DNA of 64,000 nt from JAJZGK01 sp035538795 (lineage in GTDB: Bacteria > Pseudomonadota > Alphaproteobacteria > Rhodospirillales > Magnetospirillaceae): the NCBI GenBank assembly GCA_035538795.1, contig DATLJS010000052.1, forward strand, positions 124,001 through 188,000, read 5' to 3'. Below, in pieces: positions 32,131-41,497 of the stretch. The position numbers and the translations under genes were made by a program. Below the pieces are notes generated by a model that did no database searches, was not told the DNA's origin, and worked only from the letters and a program-made list of their open reading frames with translations. Within the stretch, counting starts at the first letter, position 1, and each line of letters starts with the position of its first letter.

Positions 32131-34128
32131 ATGACCACCCAGACCGCTCCTTACGCCAGCCATCAGGAAATGGCCAACGCGATCCGTTTCCTGGCCGCCG
32201 ATGCCGTGGAAAAGGCCAAGTCCGGCCATCCCGGCATGCCGCTGGGCATGGCCGACGTGGCGACGGTTCTGTTCTCGCGCTTCTTGAAGATCGATCCCAA
32301 GGAACCGAAGTGGTTCGACCGCGACCGTTTCGTGCTGTCGGCCGGTCACGGCTCGATGCTGCTGTACGCGCTGGCTTATCTGACCGGCTATGAAGACTGC
32401 GACATCGAGCAGATCAAGAACTTCCGCCAGATGGGTGCCCGTACCGCCGGCCACCCCGAGTTCGGTCATATCTCCATCGCCGACACCACCACCGGCCCTC
32501 TGGGGCAGGGCATCTCCAACGCCGTCGGCTTCGCTTTGGCCGAGCGCATGATGGCCGCCCGCTTCGGAGCCGATGTCTGCGACCATTACACCTACGTCAT
32601 CGCCGGCGACGGCTGTCTGATGGAAGGCATTTCGCAGGAAGCCATCACTCTGGCGGGTCACTGGAAGCTGAACAAGCTGATCGTCCTGTGGGACGACAAC
32701 CATATCTGCATCGACGGGGACACCGCCCTGTCCACCAGCGAGAACCAGCATCTGCGTTTCCAGGCGGCGGGTTGGAACACCATCGCCGTCGACGGCCACG
32801 ACGCCGAAGCGGTGGCCAAGGCCATCGAGACGGCGCGGGCTTCCGACAAGCCGACCATGATCGCCTGCCGCACCACCATCGGCTTCGGCTCGGGCAAGGC
32901 CGGCACTGAAAAGGTTCACGGCGCTCCGCTGGGCGCCGACGATCTGAAGACCATGCGTGAAAAGCTTGACTGGCCGCATGCCGCTTTCGAGATCCCCAAG
33001 AACATTCTGCAGGCGTGGCGCGCTCCCATGCAGGCCAACGCCGAGACCCGCAAGGGTTGGGAAAAGCGCCGCGACGCGCTGCCCGCCGAGAAGAAGGGCG
33101 AATTCGAGCGCACCCTGGCCGGCAAGCTGCCTCAGGGCTGGGATATCCAGATCGGCGCCTTCAAAGCCAAGATTTCCAACGAAAAACCGGAATGGGCCAC
33201 CCGCAAGTCCAGCCAGGAAGTGCTGAACGTGCTGGCCAACACCATTCCCGAGCTGGTGGGCGGCTCGGCCGACCTGACCCACTCGAACCTGACCAACACC
33301 AAGATTTCCAAGCCGGTGTCCGCCGCCGATTATTCCGGCAACTACATCCATTACGGCGTGCGCGAGCACGGCATGGGCGCGGTGATGAACGGTCTGGCCC
33401 TGCATGGCGGCCTGATCCCCTATGGCGGCACGTTCTTCGTCTTCTCTGACTATCTGCGCCCGGCCATCCGCATGGCCGCCCTGATGGGCCAGCGGGTGAT
33501 CTATGTCTTCACCCACGATTCTATCGGCCTGGGCGAAGACGGTCCGACCCATCAGCCGGTCGAGCATCTTGCATCTCTGCGCGCCATGCCTAATCTCTTG
33601 GTGATGCGCCCGTGCGACGCGGTGGAAACCGCCGAATGCTACGAGATCGCCCTGGCCAATACCGACGGCCCCAGCGCCCTGGCCCTGTCGCGCCATAATC
33701 TGCCGACGGTGCGCGAGGATCATGTGGCCGAAAACATGTGCGCCAAGGGCGGTTACGTGCTGGCCGAAGCCAGCCAGCCGCGCAAGGTGACCATTCTGGC
33801 CTCGGGTTCCGAGGTTCCCGTGGCTCTGGTGGCTCAGGCCGCCCTGCATCAATTGGGTATTCCCACCGCGGTGGTGTCGATGCCTTGCTGGGAATTGTTC
33901 GACCGCCAGCCGACCAACTACCGCAACGAGGTTCTGGGCAAGGATAGCCTGCGCATCGCCATCGAGGCGGGCAGCACCTTCGGCTGGGAACGCTATGTGG
34001 GTGAGAAGGGCGCCGTCGTCGGTATGAAAAGCTTCGGCGCCTCGGCTCCGGCGGATCAGCTTTATTCGTTCTTCGACATCACGGCCAAGTCCGTGGTGGA
34101 AATCGCAGTGGCCCGCCTGAGCCGCTAA
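32131..34128 (+). CDS. tkt: Transketolase
   Basis: This thiamine-diphosphate enzyme of the pentose phosphate and Calvin pathways has 665 residues. Motifs are ANAIRFLAADAVEKAKSGHP, LSAGHGSMLLYAL, the TPP-binding GDGCLMEGISQEA with WDDNHICIDG, and the C-terminal half ARKS...THDSIGLGEDGPTHQPVEHL. It starts at ATG 32131 with AGAGG upstream. It is followed by class II aldolase and ribulose-phosphate epimerase on the same strand, the cbbT-cbbA-cbbE set, although RuBisCO and phosphoribulokinase are not in the window, so a Calvin role is only possible. Confidence 0.97.
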   Translation: MTTQTAPYASHQEMANAIRFLAADAVEKAKSGHPGMPLGMADVATVLFSRFLKIDPKEPKWFDRDRFVLSAGHGSMLLYALAYLTGYEDCDIEQIKNFRQMGARTAGHPEFGHISIADTTTGPLGQGISNAVGFALAERMMAARFGADVCDHYTYVIAGDGCLMEGISQEAITLAGHWKLNKLIVLWDDNHICIDGDTALSTSENQHLRFQAAGWNTIAVDGHDAEAVAKAIETARASDKPTMIACRTTIGFGSGKAGTEKVHGAPLGADDLKTMREKLDWPHAAFEIPKNILQAWRAPMQANAETRKGWEKRRDALPAEKKGEFERTLAGKLPQGWDIQIGAFKAKISNEKPEWATRKSSQEVLNVLANTIPELVGGSADLTHSNLTNTKISKPVSAADYSGNYIHYGVREHGMGAVMNGLALHGGLIPYGGTFFVFSDYLRPAIRMAALMGQRVIYVFTHDSIGLGEDGPTHQPVEHLASLRAMPNLLVMRPCDAVETAECYEIALANTDGPSALALSRHNLPTVREDHVAENMCAKGGYVLAEASQPRKVTILASGSEVPVALVAQAALHQLGIPTAVVSMPCWELFDRQPTNYRNEVLGKDSLRIAIEAGSTFGWERYVGEKGAVVGMKSFGASAPADQLYSFFDITAKSVVEIAVARLSR

Positions 34129-34165
34129 GGCGGCGGGTCTCTGACAACAAGGGAGTGAATTCCAG

Positions 34166-35230
34166 ATGGCTCTGATTTCCCTGCGCCAGTTGCTCGACCA
34201 TGCCGCCGAGCACGGTTACGGCCTCCCGGCCTTCAACATCAACAACATGGAGCAGATGCTGTCCGTCATGGCTGCGGCCGACAAGACCGACAGCCCGGTC
34301 ATCCTCCAGGCCAGCCGCGGCGCCCGCGCCTACGCCAACGATCTGGTGCTGAAGCATCTGATCCAGGCCGCCGTCGAGCTGTATCCGCACATCCCGGTCT
34401 GTATGCATCAGGACCACGGCAACAGCCCCGAGACCTGTTTCTCGGCCGTCACCAACGGCTTCTCGTCGGTGATGATGGACGGTTCGCTGCATGCCGACGG
34501 CAAGACTCCCGGCGATTGGGAATACAATGTTTCCGTCACCGGCAAGGTGGTCGAAATTTCCCATATGGTCGGCGTCTCGGTCGAAGGCGAACTGGGCGTG
34601 CTCGGCTCGCTGGAGACCGGCATGGGCGAAAAGGAAGACGGCCACGGCTTTGAAGGCAAGCTGGACCATTCCCAGCTGCTGACCAATCCCGACCAGGCCG
34701 TCGAATTCGTCAAGCTGACTAAGGTGGACGCCCTGGCCATCGCCATGGGCACCAGCCACGGCGCCTACAAGTTCAGCCGCAAGCCGACCGGCGACATCCT
34801 GGCCATGCATGTGGTCAAGGAAATCAACAAGCGCATGCCGAACCTGCATCTGGTGATGCACGGCTCGTCGTCGGTGCCGCAGGATTTGCAGGATATCATC
34901 AACCAGTACGGCGGCCAGATGCCCCAGACCTTCGGCGTCCCCGTCGAAGAGATCGTCGAAGGCATCAAACACGGCGTGCGCAAGATCAATATCGACACCG
35001 ATTGCCGCATGGCCATTACCGGCCAGATCCGCAAGGTGTTCGCCGAAAAGCCCGGCGAGTTCGATCCGCGCAGCTACCTGAAGCCGGCCATGGCCGCCAT
35101 GACCCAGCTGTGCACCACCCGCTACGAGCAGTTCGGCGCCGCCGGCAAGGCCTCGAAGATCAAGGTCGCGCCGCTGTCCGAAATGGCCAAGCGCTACAAG
35201 GACGGCAGCCTGGACCCCAAGCTGGCCTGA
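34166..35230 (+). CDS. fba: Fructose-bisphosphate aldolase, class II
   Basis: This zinc-dependent aldolase splits fructose 1,6-bisphosphate (and may act on sedoheptulose bisphosphate) and has 354 residues, the length of the CbbA/Calvin-type subgroup. Motifs: GLPAFNINNMEQM, CMHQDHGNSPETC with a zinc histidine, SVEGELGVLGSLETGMGEKEDG, HLVMHGSSSVPQDLQD and NIDTDCRMAITG. A GGGAG ribosome site lies 14 bases upstream. It is 37 bases downstream of tkt and ends before a strong hairpin. Confidence 0.97.
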   Translation: MALISLRQLLDHAAEHGYGLPAFNINNMEQMLSVMAAADKTDSPVILQASRGARAYANDLVLKHLIQAAVELYPHIPVCMHQDHGNSPETCFSAVTNGFSSVMMDGSLHADGKTPGDWEYNVSVTGKVVEISHMVGVSVEGELGVLGSLETGMGEKEDGHGFEGKLDHSQLLTNPDQAVEFVKLTKVDALAIAMGTSHGAYKFSRKPTGDILAMHVVKEINKRMPNLHLVMHGSSSVPQDLQDIINQYGGQMPQTFGVPVEEIVEGIKHGVRKINIDTDCRMAITGQIRKVFAEKPGEFDPRSYLKPAMAAMTQLCTTRYEQFGAAGKASKIKVAPLSEMAKRYKDGSLDPKLA

Positions 35231-35251
35231 TCCGATGATCCGCTGATGGAC

Positions 35252-35290
35252 CGGCCGCCCCTTGAACAAGGGGGCGGCCGTGCCATTTTC
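35252..35290 (+). terminator. Strong hairpin between fba and rpe
   Basis: A perfect 10-bp stem (CGGCCGCCCC / GGGGCGGCCG) with a nine-base loop is followed by TGCCATTTT. It may terminate or attenuate transcription after fba and reduce rpe expression. Confidence 0.6.
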
Positions 35291-35324
35291 CCCCATTCCC
35301 TCGTTTGCCGGAAAGCCGCCCGTC

Positions 35325-35963
35325 ATGACCGTCAAGATCGCTCCCTCCATCCTGTCCGCCGATTTCGCCCGTCTGGGCGACGAGGTCCGGGCCATCGACG
35401 CCGCCGGCTGCGACTATGTGCATATCGACGTGATGGACGGCCACTTCGTTCCCAACCTGACCATCGGTCCGGCGGTGGTGAAGGCGCTGCGGCCTCACAG
35501 CAAGAAGGTCTTCGACGTGCATCTGATGATCGAGCCGGTGGATCCTTACATCCCCGCCTTCATCGATGCCGGCAGCGACATTGTCACAATTCACGCCGAG
35601 GCGGGCCGTCACATTGACCGCAGCCTGCAACTGATCAAGAGCCTGGGGGCCAGGGCCGGATTGTCGCTGAATCCGGGCACTCCGGAAAGCGTTCTGGAAT
35701 ATGTTCTCGACCGCCTGGACCTGATCCTGGTGATGTCGGTGAACCCCGGCTTCGGGGGGCAGAGCTTCATCCCTTCGGCCTTGGAAAAGATCAAGAAGAT
35801 CAAACAGATGATCGGTTCCCGTCCTATCGAGATCGAGGTCGACGGCGGGGTCGTGGCCGGTAATTCCCGCGAGATCGCGGCGGCCGGCGCCGATGTGCTG
35901 GTGGCGGGCAGCGCGGTGTTCAAGACCACGGATTACGCGGCCAATATCGCCGCCCTGCGTTAA
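35325..35963 (+). CDS. rpe: Ribulose-phosphate 3-epimerase
   Basis: This enzyme interconverts ribulose 5-phosphate and xylulose 5-phosphate and has 212 residues from ATG 35325 (MTVKIAPSILSADFARLGDE). TIM-barrel motifs with metal ligands: HIDVMDGHFVPNLTIGP, VHLMIEPVDPYI, LVMSVNPGFGGQSFIPSAL and EVDGGVVAGN. It ends immediately before the Pho-box region of pstS. It probably works with transketolase in pentose phosphate exchange. Confidence 0.97.
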   Translation: MTVKIAPSILSADFARLGDEVRAIDAAGCDYVHIDVMDGHFVPNLTIGPAVVKALRPHSKKVFDVHLMIEPVDPYIPAFIDAGSDIVTIHAEAGRHIDRSLQLIKSLGARAGLSLNPGTPESVLEYVLDRLDLILVMSVNPGFGGQSFIPSALEKIKKIKQMIGSRPIEIEVDGGVVAGNSREIAAAGADVLVAGSAVFKTTDYAANIAALR

Positions 35964-35981
35964 GGCGTAGGACCGATGGCG

Positions 35982-36021
35982 CTGTAACAGAACTTTCACA
36001 ACGCTGTCACAAAGGTGTCGC
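35982..36021 (+). promoter_or_regulatory. Tandem Pho boxes upstream of pstS
   Basis: Four direct half-sites at 11-bp spacing (CTGTAAC 35982, CTTTCAC 35993, CTGTCAC 36004, GTGTCGC 36015) match the PhoB box pattern 7-4-7 (CTGTCAT-N4-CTGTCAT). They begin about 120 bp before the pstS start and explain phosphate control of the operon, whose last gene is phoB itself. Confidence 0.85.
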
Positions 36022-36101
36022 CGGGCGCGGCTATTGTCACGATGCGCCGCCGGTCCCCATGGAGGGGGCCGGCCCATCGTATCCGCTCCTGGAGGACCCT
36101 A

Positions 36102-37121
36102 ATGATCAGGAAGACTCTCGCCGTGGCCGCTCTGGCTACCGTCGCCTTCGCCACCGCTGCCCAGGCCGCTGACCAGATCCGCATCGTCGGCTCGTCGACC
36201 GTCTATCCGTTTGCCACCGCCGTCGCTGAGCAGTTCGGCAAGACCTCGGGCTTCAAGACCCCGGTGGTCGAGAGCACGGGCACCGGCGGCGGGCTGAAGC
36301 TGTTCTGTGCCGGCAATGGTCCGGACAGCCCGAGCATCACCAACGCCTCGCGCCGCATCAAGCAGAGCGAAATCGACAACTGCGCCACCAACGGCGTCAA
36401 GGACGTCGCCGAAATCGTCGTCGGCTATGACGGCATCGTCGTTGCCAAGTCGAAGAACGGCAAGCCGATGGCCGTGACCCGCGAAGATCTGTTCAAGGCT
36501 CTGGCCAAGACCGTTCCGGTCGGCGGCAAGCTGGTTCCGAACCCCTACAAGAAGTGGTCGGACGTTAACCCCGGCCTGCCTAAGGAAGACATTGTCGTCT
36601 TCGGCCCGGCTTCCAACCACGGCACCCGCGACGCTCTGGTCGAGCTGGTGATGGAAGAAGCCTGCGAGAAGTTCCCGGAGATCAAGGCTCTGGACAAGGA
36701 CGCTAAGAAGGTGGCTTGCGACGCCGTGCGTGAAGACGGTTCGTACATCGAAGTGTCCGAGAACTATACCGTCACCCTGCAGAAGCTGATGGCTCTGCCG
36801 AACGCCGTCGGCATTCTGACCTACAGCTACCTGGACCAGAACGGCGACAAGATCCAAGGCGCCACCGTCGACGGCCAGATCGCCACCTACGACAACATCG
36901 CCACCGGCAAGTATCCGCTGTCGCGTCCGCTGTTCTTCTATGTGAAGAAGGACCATGTGGGCAAGATCGCCGGCATCAAGGAATACATCACCGAATTCAC
37001 TTCGGACAAGGCTTGGGGCAAGGACGGCTATCTGGCCGAAAAGGGCTTGATCGCCATGCCCGACGCCCAGCGCAAGAGCGAGGCCCAGAAGGGCAAGGAC
37101 TTGCCGAACGTGAAGCTGTAA
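36102..37121 (+). CDS. pstS: Phosphate ABC transporter, periplasmic phosphate-binding protein
   Basis: This high-affinity phosphate receptor has 339 residues with a signal peptide (MIRKTLAVAALATVAFATAA cleaved before ADQ). Family motifs are IRIVGSSTVYPFATAVAEQF, VESTGTGGGLKLFC and SNHGTRDALVELV; the S-S-T and G-T-R-D segments are phosphate contacts. The start has GGAGGA seven bases upstream. It is the first gene of pstSCAB-phoU-phoB, preceded by tandem Pho boxes and followed by an intercistronic hairpin that may raise PstS over the membrane subunits. Confidence 0.96.
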   Translation: MIRKTLAVAALATVAFATAAQAADQIRIVGSSTVYPFATAVAEQFGKTSGFKTPVVESTGTGGGLKLFCAGNGPDSPSITNASRRIKQSEIDNCATNGVKDVAEIVVGYDGIVVAKSKNGKPMAVTREDLFKALAKTVPVGGKLVPNPYKKWSDVNPGLPKEDIVVFGPASNHGTRDALVELVMEEACEKFPEIKALDKDAKKVACDAVREDGSYIEVSENYTVTLQKLMALPNAVGILTYSYLDQNGDKIQGATVDGQIATYDNIATGKYPLSRPLFFYVKKDHVGKIAGIKEYITEFTSDKAWGKDGYLAEKGLIAMPDAQRKSEAQKGKDLPNVKL

Positions 37122-37135
37122 TCTGTCGGGATCAC

Positions 37136-37166
37136 CTGCGGCGGGCGGATCATCCGTCCGCCGCAG
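37136..37166 (+). other. Intercistronic stem-loop between pstS and pstC
   Basis: A 15-bp stem (CTGCGGCGGGCGGAT / ATCCGTCCGCCGCAG, one G-T pair) with almost no loop and no T-run. It is more likely to stabilise the upstream pstS mRNA or cause partial termination than to end the transcript. Confidence 0.6.
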
Positions 37167-37247
37167 TCCTGACGGCTGAAGGCGTCCTTAATCCCAAGGC
37201 GCCGGGGGAGTTTTTCCCCTCATCACGATAAGAAGACGGCGGAGTCC

Positions 37248-38630
37248 ATGCAGTTCCTCACCCTGCTTGTCGTTCTGCTGCTGCTGACCACGATTGGTTT
37301 CCGCCTGGGGCGGAACCGCGCGGTGCAGGTGGCCGGACCGAAAACGAGCGTGCTCCATTCCCTGCCGAACTACTATGGCTACTACGTGGCCTTGTGGTGC
37401 GGTGTTCCCGCTCTGGCGCTGATCGCCCTGTGGCTGTCGTGCGAATCCACCATCCTGCGTTCGCTGGTGATGGACGCCATGCCCGCGGAAGCCCGAGCCC
37501 TGGCGCCCGAACGTCTGGCCCTGATGATGAACGAGGTGCGGAACCTGAGCGCGGCGGGCGATTACTCCCACGCCTCCGACGCCGTCACCGCCGCCGCCGC
37601 CGAGCAATACCACAATCTCCGTTCTCTCAGCTTCGCCGCCATGGCGGTGCTGTCGCTGTCGCTGGCCCTGGTGGGCGGTATGCTGGGGCTGCGCTTCATC
37701 CATCCCAACCTGCGCGCCCGCAATCGGGTGGAAGCAGCGGTCAAGGTGTTCCTGATCGCCAGCTCCACCGTGGCCATCTTCACCACCCTGGGCATCGTCC
37801 TGTCGCTTCTGTTCGAATCCATGCGCTTCTTCAGCGTGGTTCCGGTGACCGACTTCCTGTTCGGTCTGGACTGGAGCCCGCAGATGGCCATGCGCACCGA
37901 TCAAGTGGGTTCGTCGGGGGCTTTCGGCGCGGTGCCGCTGTTCACCGGTACTTTGCTGATCAGTCTGATCGCCATGATCGTCGCCACGCCCATCGGGCTG
38001 CTCTCGGCCATTTACATGGCGGAATATGCCCATCCGAAATTCCGTTCGGTGGCCAAGCCGCTGCTGGAGGTTCTGGCGGGCATTCCGACGGTGGTCTACG
38101 GCTTCTTCGCCGTGCTGACCGTGGCTCCCTTCCTGCGCGAAACCGGCGCCCTGATGGGCTTGTCCATCGCTTCGGAAAGCGCTCTGGCCACCGGCATCGT
38201 CATGGGCATCATGATCATCCCGTTCATCTCGTCGCTGTCCGACGACGTGCTGACGGCGGTGCCCGACAGCCTGCGCCAGGGCGCTTACGGCCTGGGAGCG
38301 ACCCGCTCGGAGACCATCAAGCAGGTGATCATTCCGGCGGCCTTGCCGGGCATCATCGGCGGCCTGTTGCTGGCCATCTCGCGCGCCATCGGCGAAACCA
38401 TGATCGTGGTGATGGCAGCCGGCCTGTCGGCCCATTTGACGGCCAATCCTTTCGAAGCAGTGACCACGGTGACGGTGCAGATCGTCACTCTGCTGGTGGG
38501 CGATCAGGAGTTCGACAGTCCCAAAACCCTGTCGGCCTTCGCCCTTGGCTTGGTTCTGTTCATCGTCACCCTGGTTCTGAACGTGGTGGCCCTGCATGTC
38601 GTCCGGAAATACCGAGAGAAATATGACTGA
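37248..38630 (+). CDS. pstC: Phosphate ABC transporter permease PstC
   Basis: This inner-membrane permease has 460 residues, longer than the roughly 320 of E. coli PstC because of an N-terminal extension (about 1-150) with two extra membrane helices (LTLLVVLLLLTTIGF and YGYYVALWCGVPALALIALW). The core permease (about 160-455) has LFTGTLLISLIAMIVATPIG, VYGFFAVLT and the coupling loop GAYGLGATRSETIKQVIIP. Its stop overlaps the pstA start by eight bases. Extended PstC forms are common in Alphaproteobacteria. Confidence 0.95.
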   Translation: MQFLTLLVVLLLLTTIGFRLGRNRAVQVAGPKTSVLHSLPNYYGYYVALWCGVPALALIALWLSCESTILRSLVMDAMPAEARALAPERLALMMNEVRNLSAAGDYSHASDAVTAAAAEQYHNLRSLSFAAMAVLSLSLALVGGMLGLRFIHPNLRARNRVEAAVKVFLIASSTVAIFTTLGIVLSLLFESMRFFSVVPVTDFLFGLDWSPQMAMRTDQVGSSGAFGAVPLFTGTLLISLIAMIVATPIGLLSAIYMAEYAHPKFRSVAKPLLEVLAGIPTVVYGFFAVLTVAPFLRETGALMGLSIASESALATGIVMGIMIIPFISSLSDDVLTAVPDSLRQGAYGLGATRSETIKQVIIPAALPGIIGGLLLAISRAIGETMIVVMAAGLSAHLTANPFEAVTTVTVQIVTLLVGDQEFDSPKTLSAFALGLVLFIVTLVLNVVALHVVRKYREKYD

Positions 38631-39933
38631 GACCCAAATGGTTCAGGCGGTTCCCCTGTCGGCCATCGCCGAAAAGGTGGGCACGCATCTGAAAAGCCGG
38701 CACGCCGCCGAACGGCGCTTCCGGGCTTACGGCATCGCCTCCATCATCGTCGCCATCGCCTTTTTGGCGGTGTTGCTGGGCAGCATCATCTCGCGGGGTT
38801 ATACAGCCTTCGTGCAGAGCGAGCTTCAGCTGACCGTGACCTTCGACGCTTCGGTGATCGATCCCGAGGGAACGCGGGCCGCCCAGGTTTTGTCCTCGGC
38901 CGATTACGCGGCCTTGGTCCGCAACGCCATGACCACGCTGTTTCCCGAAGCCGGAGACAATCGTCAGGCCCGCCGCGAATTGATGGCGCTGGTCAGCTCG
39001 GGCGCCGAGGTGGAAATCCGCAAGATGGTGATGAGCGATCCGGCGGTGATCGGCCAGACACGGACCCTGTGGGTCCCGGCCTCTGCTCCGGTGGATCAGC
39101 TGATCAAGGGGCATATGTCCCGGGCCCAGGAAAACGGCGGCCAGTTCAACGGTCGCCAGCTGACCTGGATCGACGCCATGTCGGCCAAGGGGTTGATCAA
39201 AACCCACTTCAACAAGTGGCTGTGGACCCAGGGCGATTCCCGCCAGCCGGAACTGGCCGGTCTATGGGGTGCCGTGGTCGGTTCGTTCTATTCGCTGGTG
39301 GTGACCTTGCTGCTCAGCTTCCCGCTGGGCGTGGCGACGGCCATCTATCTGGAGGAGTTCGCGCCCCAGAACCGCTGGACCGATCTGATCGAGGTCAACA
39401 TTAACAATCTGGCGGCGGTGCCCTCCATCGTCTTCGGTCTGCTGGGCCTTGAGATGTTCCTCAACGTCTTCGGCCTGCCGCGTTCGGCGCCGTTCGTCGG
39501 CGGCTTGGCTCTGACCCTGGTGTCGCTGCCGACCATCATCATCGCCGCCCGCGTGGCGCTGAAGGCGGTGCCGCCGTGGATCCGCGAGGCCGCGCTGGGC
39601 TTGGGGGCGTCGCGTCTGCAAATGGTCATCCATCATGTGCTGCCGCTGGCCATGCCCGGCATCCTGACCGGCACCATCATCGGCATGGCCCGCGCCGTCG
39701 GCGAATCGGCTCCGCTGCTGATGATCGGCATGGTGGCCTTCATCGTCGATATTCCGGCCTCGCCGCTGGATCCGTCGACGGCGCTGCCGGTGCAGATCTA
39801 TCTGTGGGCGGCCAGCCCCGAGCGCGCCTTTGTCGAGCGGACCTCGGCGGCGATCATCGTGCTGCTGCTGTTCCTGGCGTTGATGAACGCCGGTGCCATC
39901 TATCTCCGCAAAAAATTCGAACGTCGGTGGTGA
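38623..39933 (+). CDS. pstA: Phosphate ABC transporter permease PstA
   Basis: This is the second permease subunit, of 436 residues, started at 38623 (MTETQMVQAVPLSAIAEKV) within the end of pstC. It has a first transmembrane helix at about 45-70, then a large periplasmic domain (about 70-215) not present in E. coli PstA, and a permease core (about 215-430) with GVATAIYLEEFAP, NINNLAAVPSIVFGLLGLE and the coupling loop REAALGLGASRLQMVIHHVL. Tight overlap and spacing show a single transcript with pstB. Confidence 0.95.
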   Translation: MTETQMVQAVPLSAIAEKVGTHLKSRHAAERRFRAYGIASIIVAIAFLAVLLGSIISRGYTAFVQSELQLTVTFDASVIDPEGTRAAQVLSSADYAALVRNAMTTLFPEAGDNRQARRELMALVSSGAEVEIRKMVMSDPAVIGQTRTLWVPASAPVDQLIKGHMSRAQENGGQFNGRQLTWIDAMSAKGLIKTHFNKWLWTQGDSRQPELAGLWGAVVGSFYSLVVTLLLSFPLGVATAIYLEEFAPQNRWTDLIEVNINNLAAVPSIVFGLLGLEMFLNVFGLPRSAPFVGGLALTLVSLPTIIIAARVALKAVPPWIREAALGLGASRLQMVIHHVLPLAMPGILTGTIIGMARAVGESAPLLMIGMVAFIVDIPASPLDPSTALPVQIYLWAASPERAFVERTSAAIIVLLLFLALMNAGAIYLRKKFERRW

Positions 39934-39938
39934 TCCTT

Positions 39939-40751
39939 ATGACGACCGTGGCCAGCGAAAGCTATTACCAGCAGAACGCCCGTCAGATCCAAGGCGGCAT
40001 CAAGGTTTCGTCCGATGACGTCAATGTCTATTACAGCGAGAAACATGCCCTGAAGCATGTCAATCTGGGCATCAACGCCAACGAGGTGACGGCCCTGATC
40101 GGCCCTTCGGGCTGCGGCAAGTCGACTTATCTGCGCTGCCTGAACCGGATGAACGATCTGATCGAGGGCGCCCGCGTCACCGGCAAGATCCTGCTCGACG
40201 GCCAGGACATCTACGATCGCAGCCTGGACGTGGTTCAGTTGCGGGCGCGGGTGGGCATGGTGTTCCAAAAACCCAACCCTTTTCCGAAGTCGATCTTCGA
40301 CAACGTGGCTTACGGTCCGCGCATTCACGGTCTGGCGGGCTCGCAAAGCGACCTGGAAGAGATCGTGCTGACCAGCCTGGAGAAGGCCGGCCTCTACAAC
40401 GAGGTCAAGGACCGCATGAACGAACCGGGCACCGGCCTGTCGGGCGGTCAGCAGCAGCGTTTGTGCATCGCCCGCGCCATCGCCGTCAGCCCGGAAGTCA
40501 TCCTGATGGACGAGCCCTGTTCGGCCCTCGATCCCATCGCCACCGCCAAGGTGGAAGAGTTGATCGACGAACTGCGTGAAAACTACACCATCGTCATCGT
40601 CACCCATTCGATGCAGCAGGCCGCCCGCGTTTCCCAGCGGACCGCCTTCTTCCATCTGGGCGAATTGGTGGAATACGGCGATACCGAGCAGATCTTCACC
40701 AACCCCCAGCACAAGCTGACGCAAGGGTACATCACCGGCCGCTTCGGCTGA
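39939..40751 (+). CDS. pstB: Phosphate ABC transporter ATP-binding protein
   Basis: This ATPase of 270 residues energises phosphate import. The start at 39939 (MTTVASESYYQQNARQIQGG) follows pstA by five bases; a long open frame upstream is the shadow of pstA. Motifs: Walker A GPSGCGKSTYLRC, Q-loop GMVFQKPNPFPKSI, signature LSGGQQQRLCIARAI, Walker B ILMDEPCSALDPIA and the H-loop VTHSMQQAARVS. It also takes part in signalling of phosphate sufficiency to the PhoB system with PhoU. Confidence 0.97.
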   Translation: MTTVASESYYQQNARQIQGGIKVSSDDVNVYYSEKHALKHVNLGINANEVTALIGPSGCGKSTYLRCLNRMNDLIEGARVTGKILLDGQDIYDRSLDVVQLRARVGMVFQKPNPFPKSIFDNVAYGPRIHGLAGSQSDLEEIVLTSLEKAGLYNEVKDRMNEPGTGLSGGQQQRLCIARAIAVSPEVILMDEPCSALDPIATAKVEELIDELRENYTIVIVTHSMQQAARVSQRTAFFHLGELVEYGDTEQIFTNPQHKLTQGYITGRFG

Positions 40752-40777
40752 TCTCTGGCCCTTTGGAGCGCCTCTGG

Positions 40778-41497
40778 ATGAAGGAAGAACATACCGTCCG
40801 CTCCTATGACGAGGAGTTGGCGCATCTGACCAACCTGATCGCCCGCATGGGTGGGCTGGCCGAAGCGCAGCTGGAAGGGGCCATCCAGGCCCTGATCCGG
40901 CGCGACAGCGACCTGGCCGGGAAGGTCATCGCCGCCGACGTCAAGGTGGACGAGATCGAACACGAAGTGCACAGCTTCACCGTCCGCCTGCTGGCCCTGC
41001 GCCAGCCGGTGGCGTCGGATCTGCGCCATATCGTCGGCGCCTTGAAGATTTCCGGCGATTTGGAGCGCATTGCCGACTATGCCGCCAACGTCGCCAAGCG
41101 GACCTTGGTGCTGAACCAGATTCCGCCCGCCCGCCCCAGCGCCGGCGTGCCGCGCTTGGCTCGCGTGGTGCAGGAAGTGGTCAAGGAAGTGCTCGACGCC
41201 TATATCGAGCAGGACGATGCCAAGGCCATCAAGGTGTGGCGACAGGACGAGGAGGTGGACGCCATGTACACCGGCCTGTTCCGCGAGCTGATCACCTATA
41301 TGATGGAAGACCCGCGCAACCTTACCGCTTGCATCCACCTGATGTTCATCGCCAAGAATATTGAGCGCATCGGCGATCATGCGACGAACATCGCCGAAAC
41401 CATTCACTTCCTGGTGAAGGGATCTCCCATCCTGGAGAACCGGCCCAAGGGAGTGAGCGTATTGCCTTATCCTTCCGAGCTACCCGAGGACATGTAA
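40778..41497 (+). CDS. phoU: Phosphate signalling protein PhoU
   Basis: This 239-residue helical protein links the Pst transporter to the phosphate two-component system and limits uptake. It has two three-helix repeats, each with a metal-binding E/D-rich motif (VDEIEHEVHSF and IERIGDHATNIAE), and DLRHIVGALKISGDLERIADYAANV. The start ATG 40778 is chosen over TTG 40763. Its stop overlaps the phoB start by one base (TAATG). Confidence 0.95.
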   Translation: MKEEHTVRSYDEELAHLTNLIARMGGLAEAQLEGAIQALIRRDSDLAGKVIAADVKVDEIEHEVHSFTVRLLALRQPVASDLRHIVGALKISGDLERIADYAANVAKRTLVLNQIPPARPSAGVPRLARVVQEVVKEVLDAYIEQDDAKAIKVWRQDEEVDAMYTGLFRELITYMMEDPRNLTACIHLMFIAKNIERIGDHATNIAETIHFLVKGSPILENRPKGVSVLPYPSELPEDM

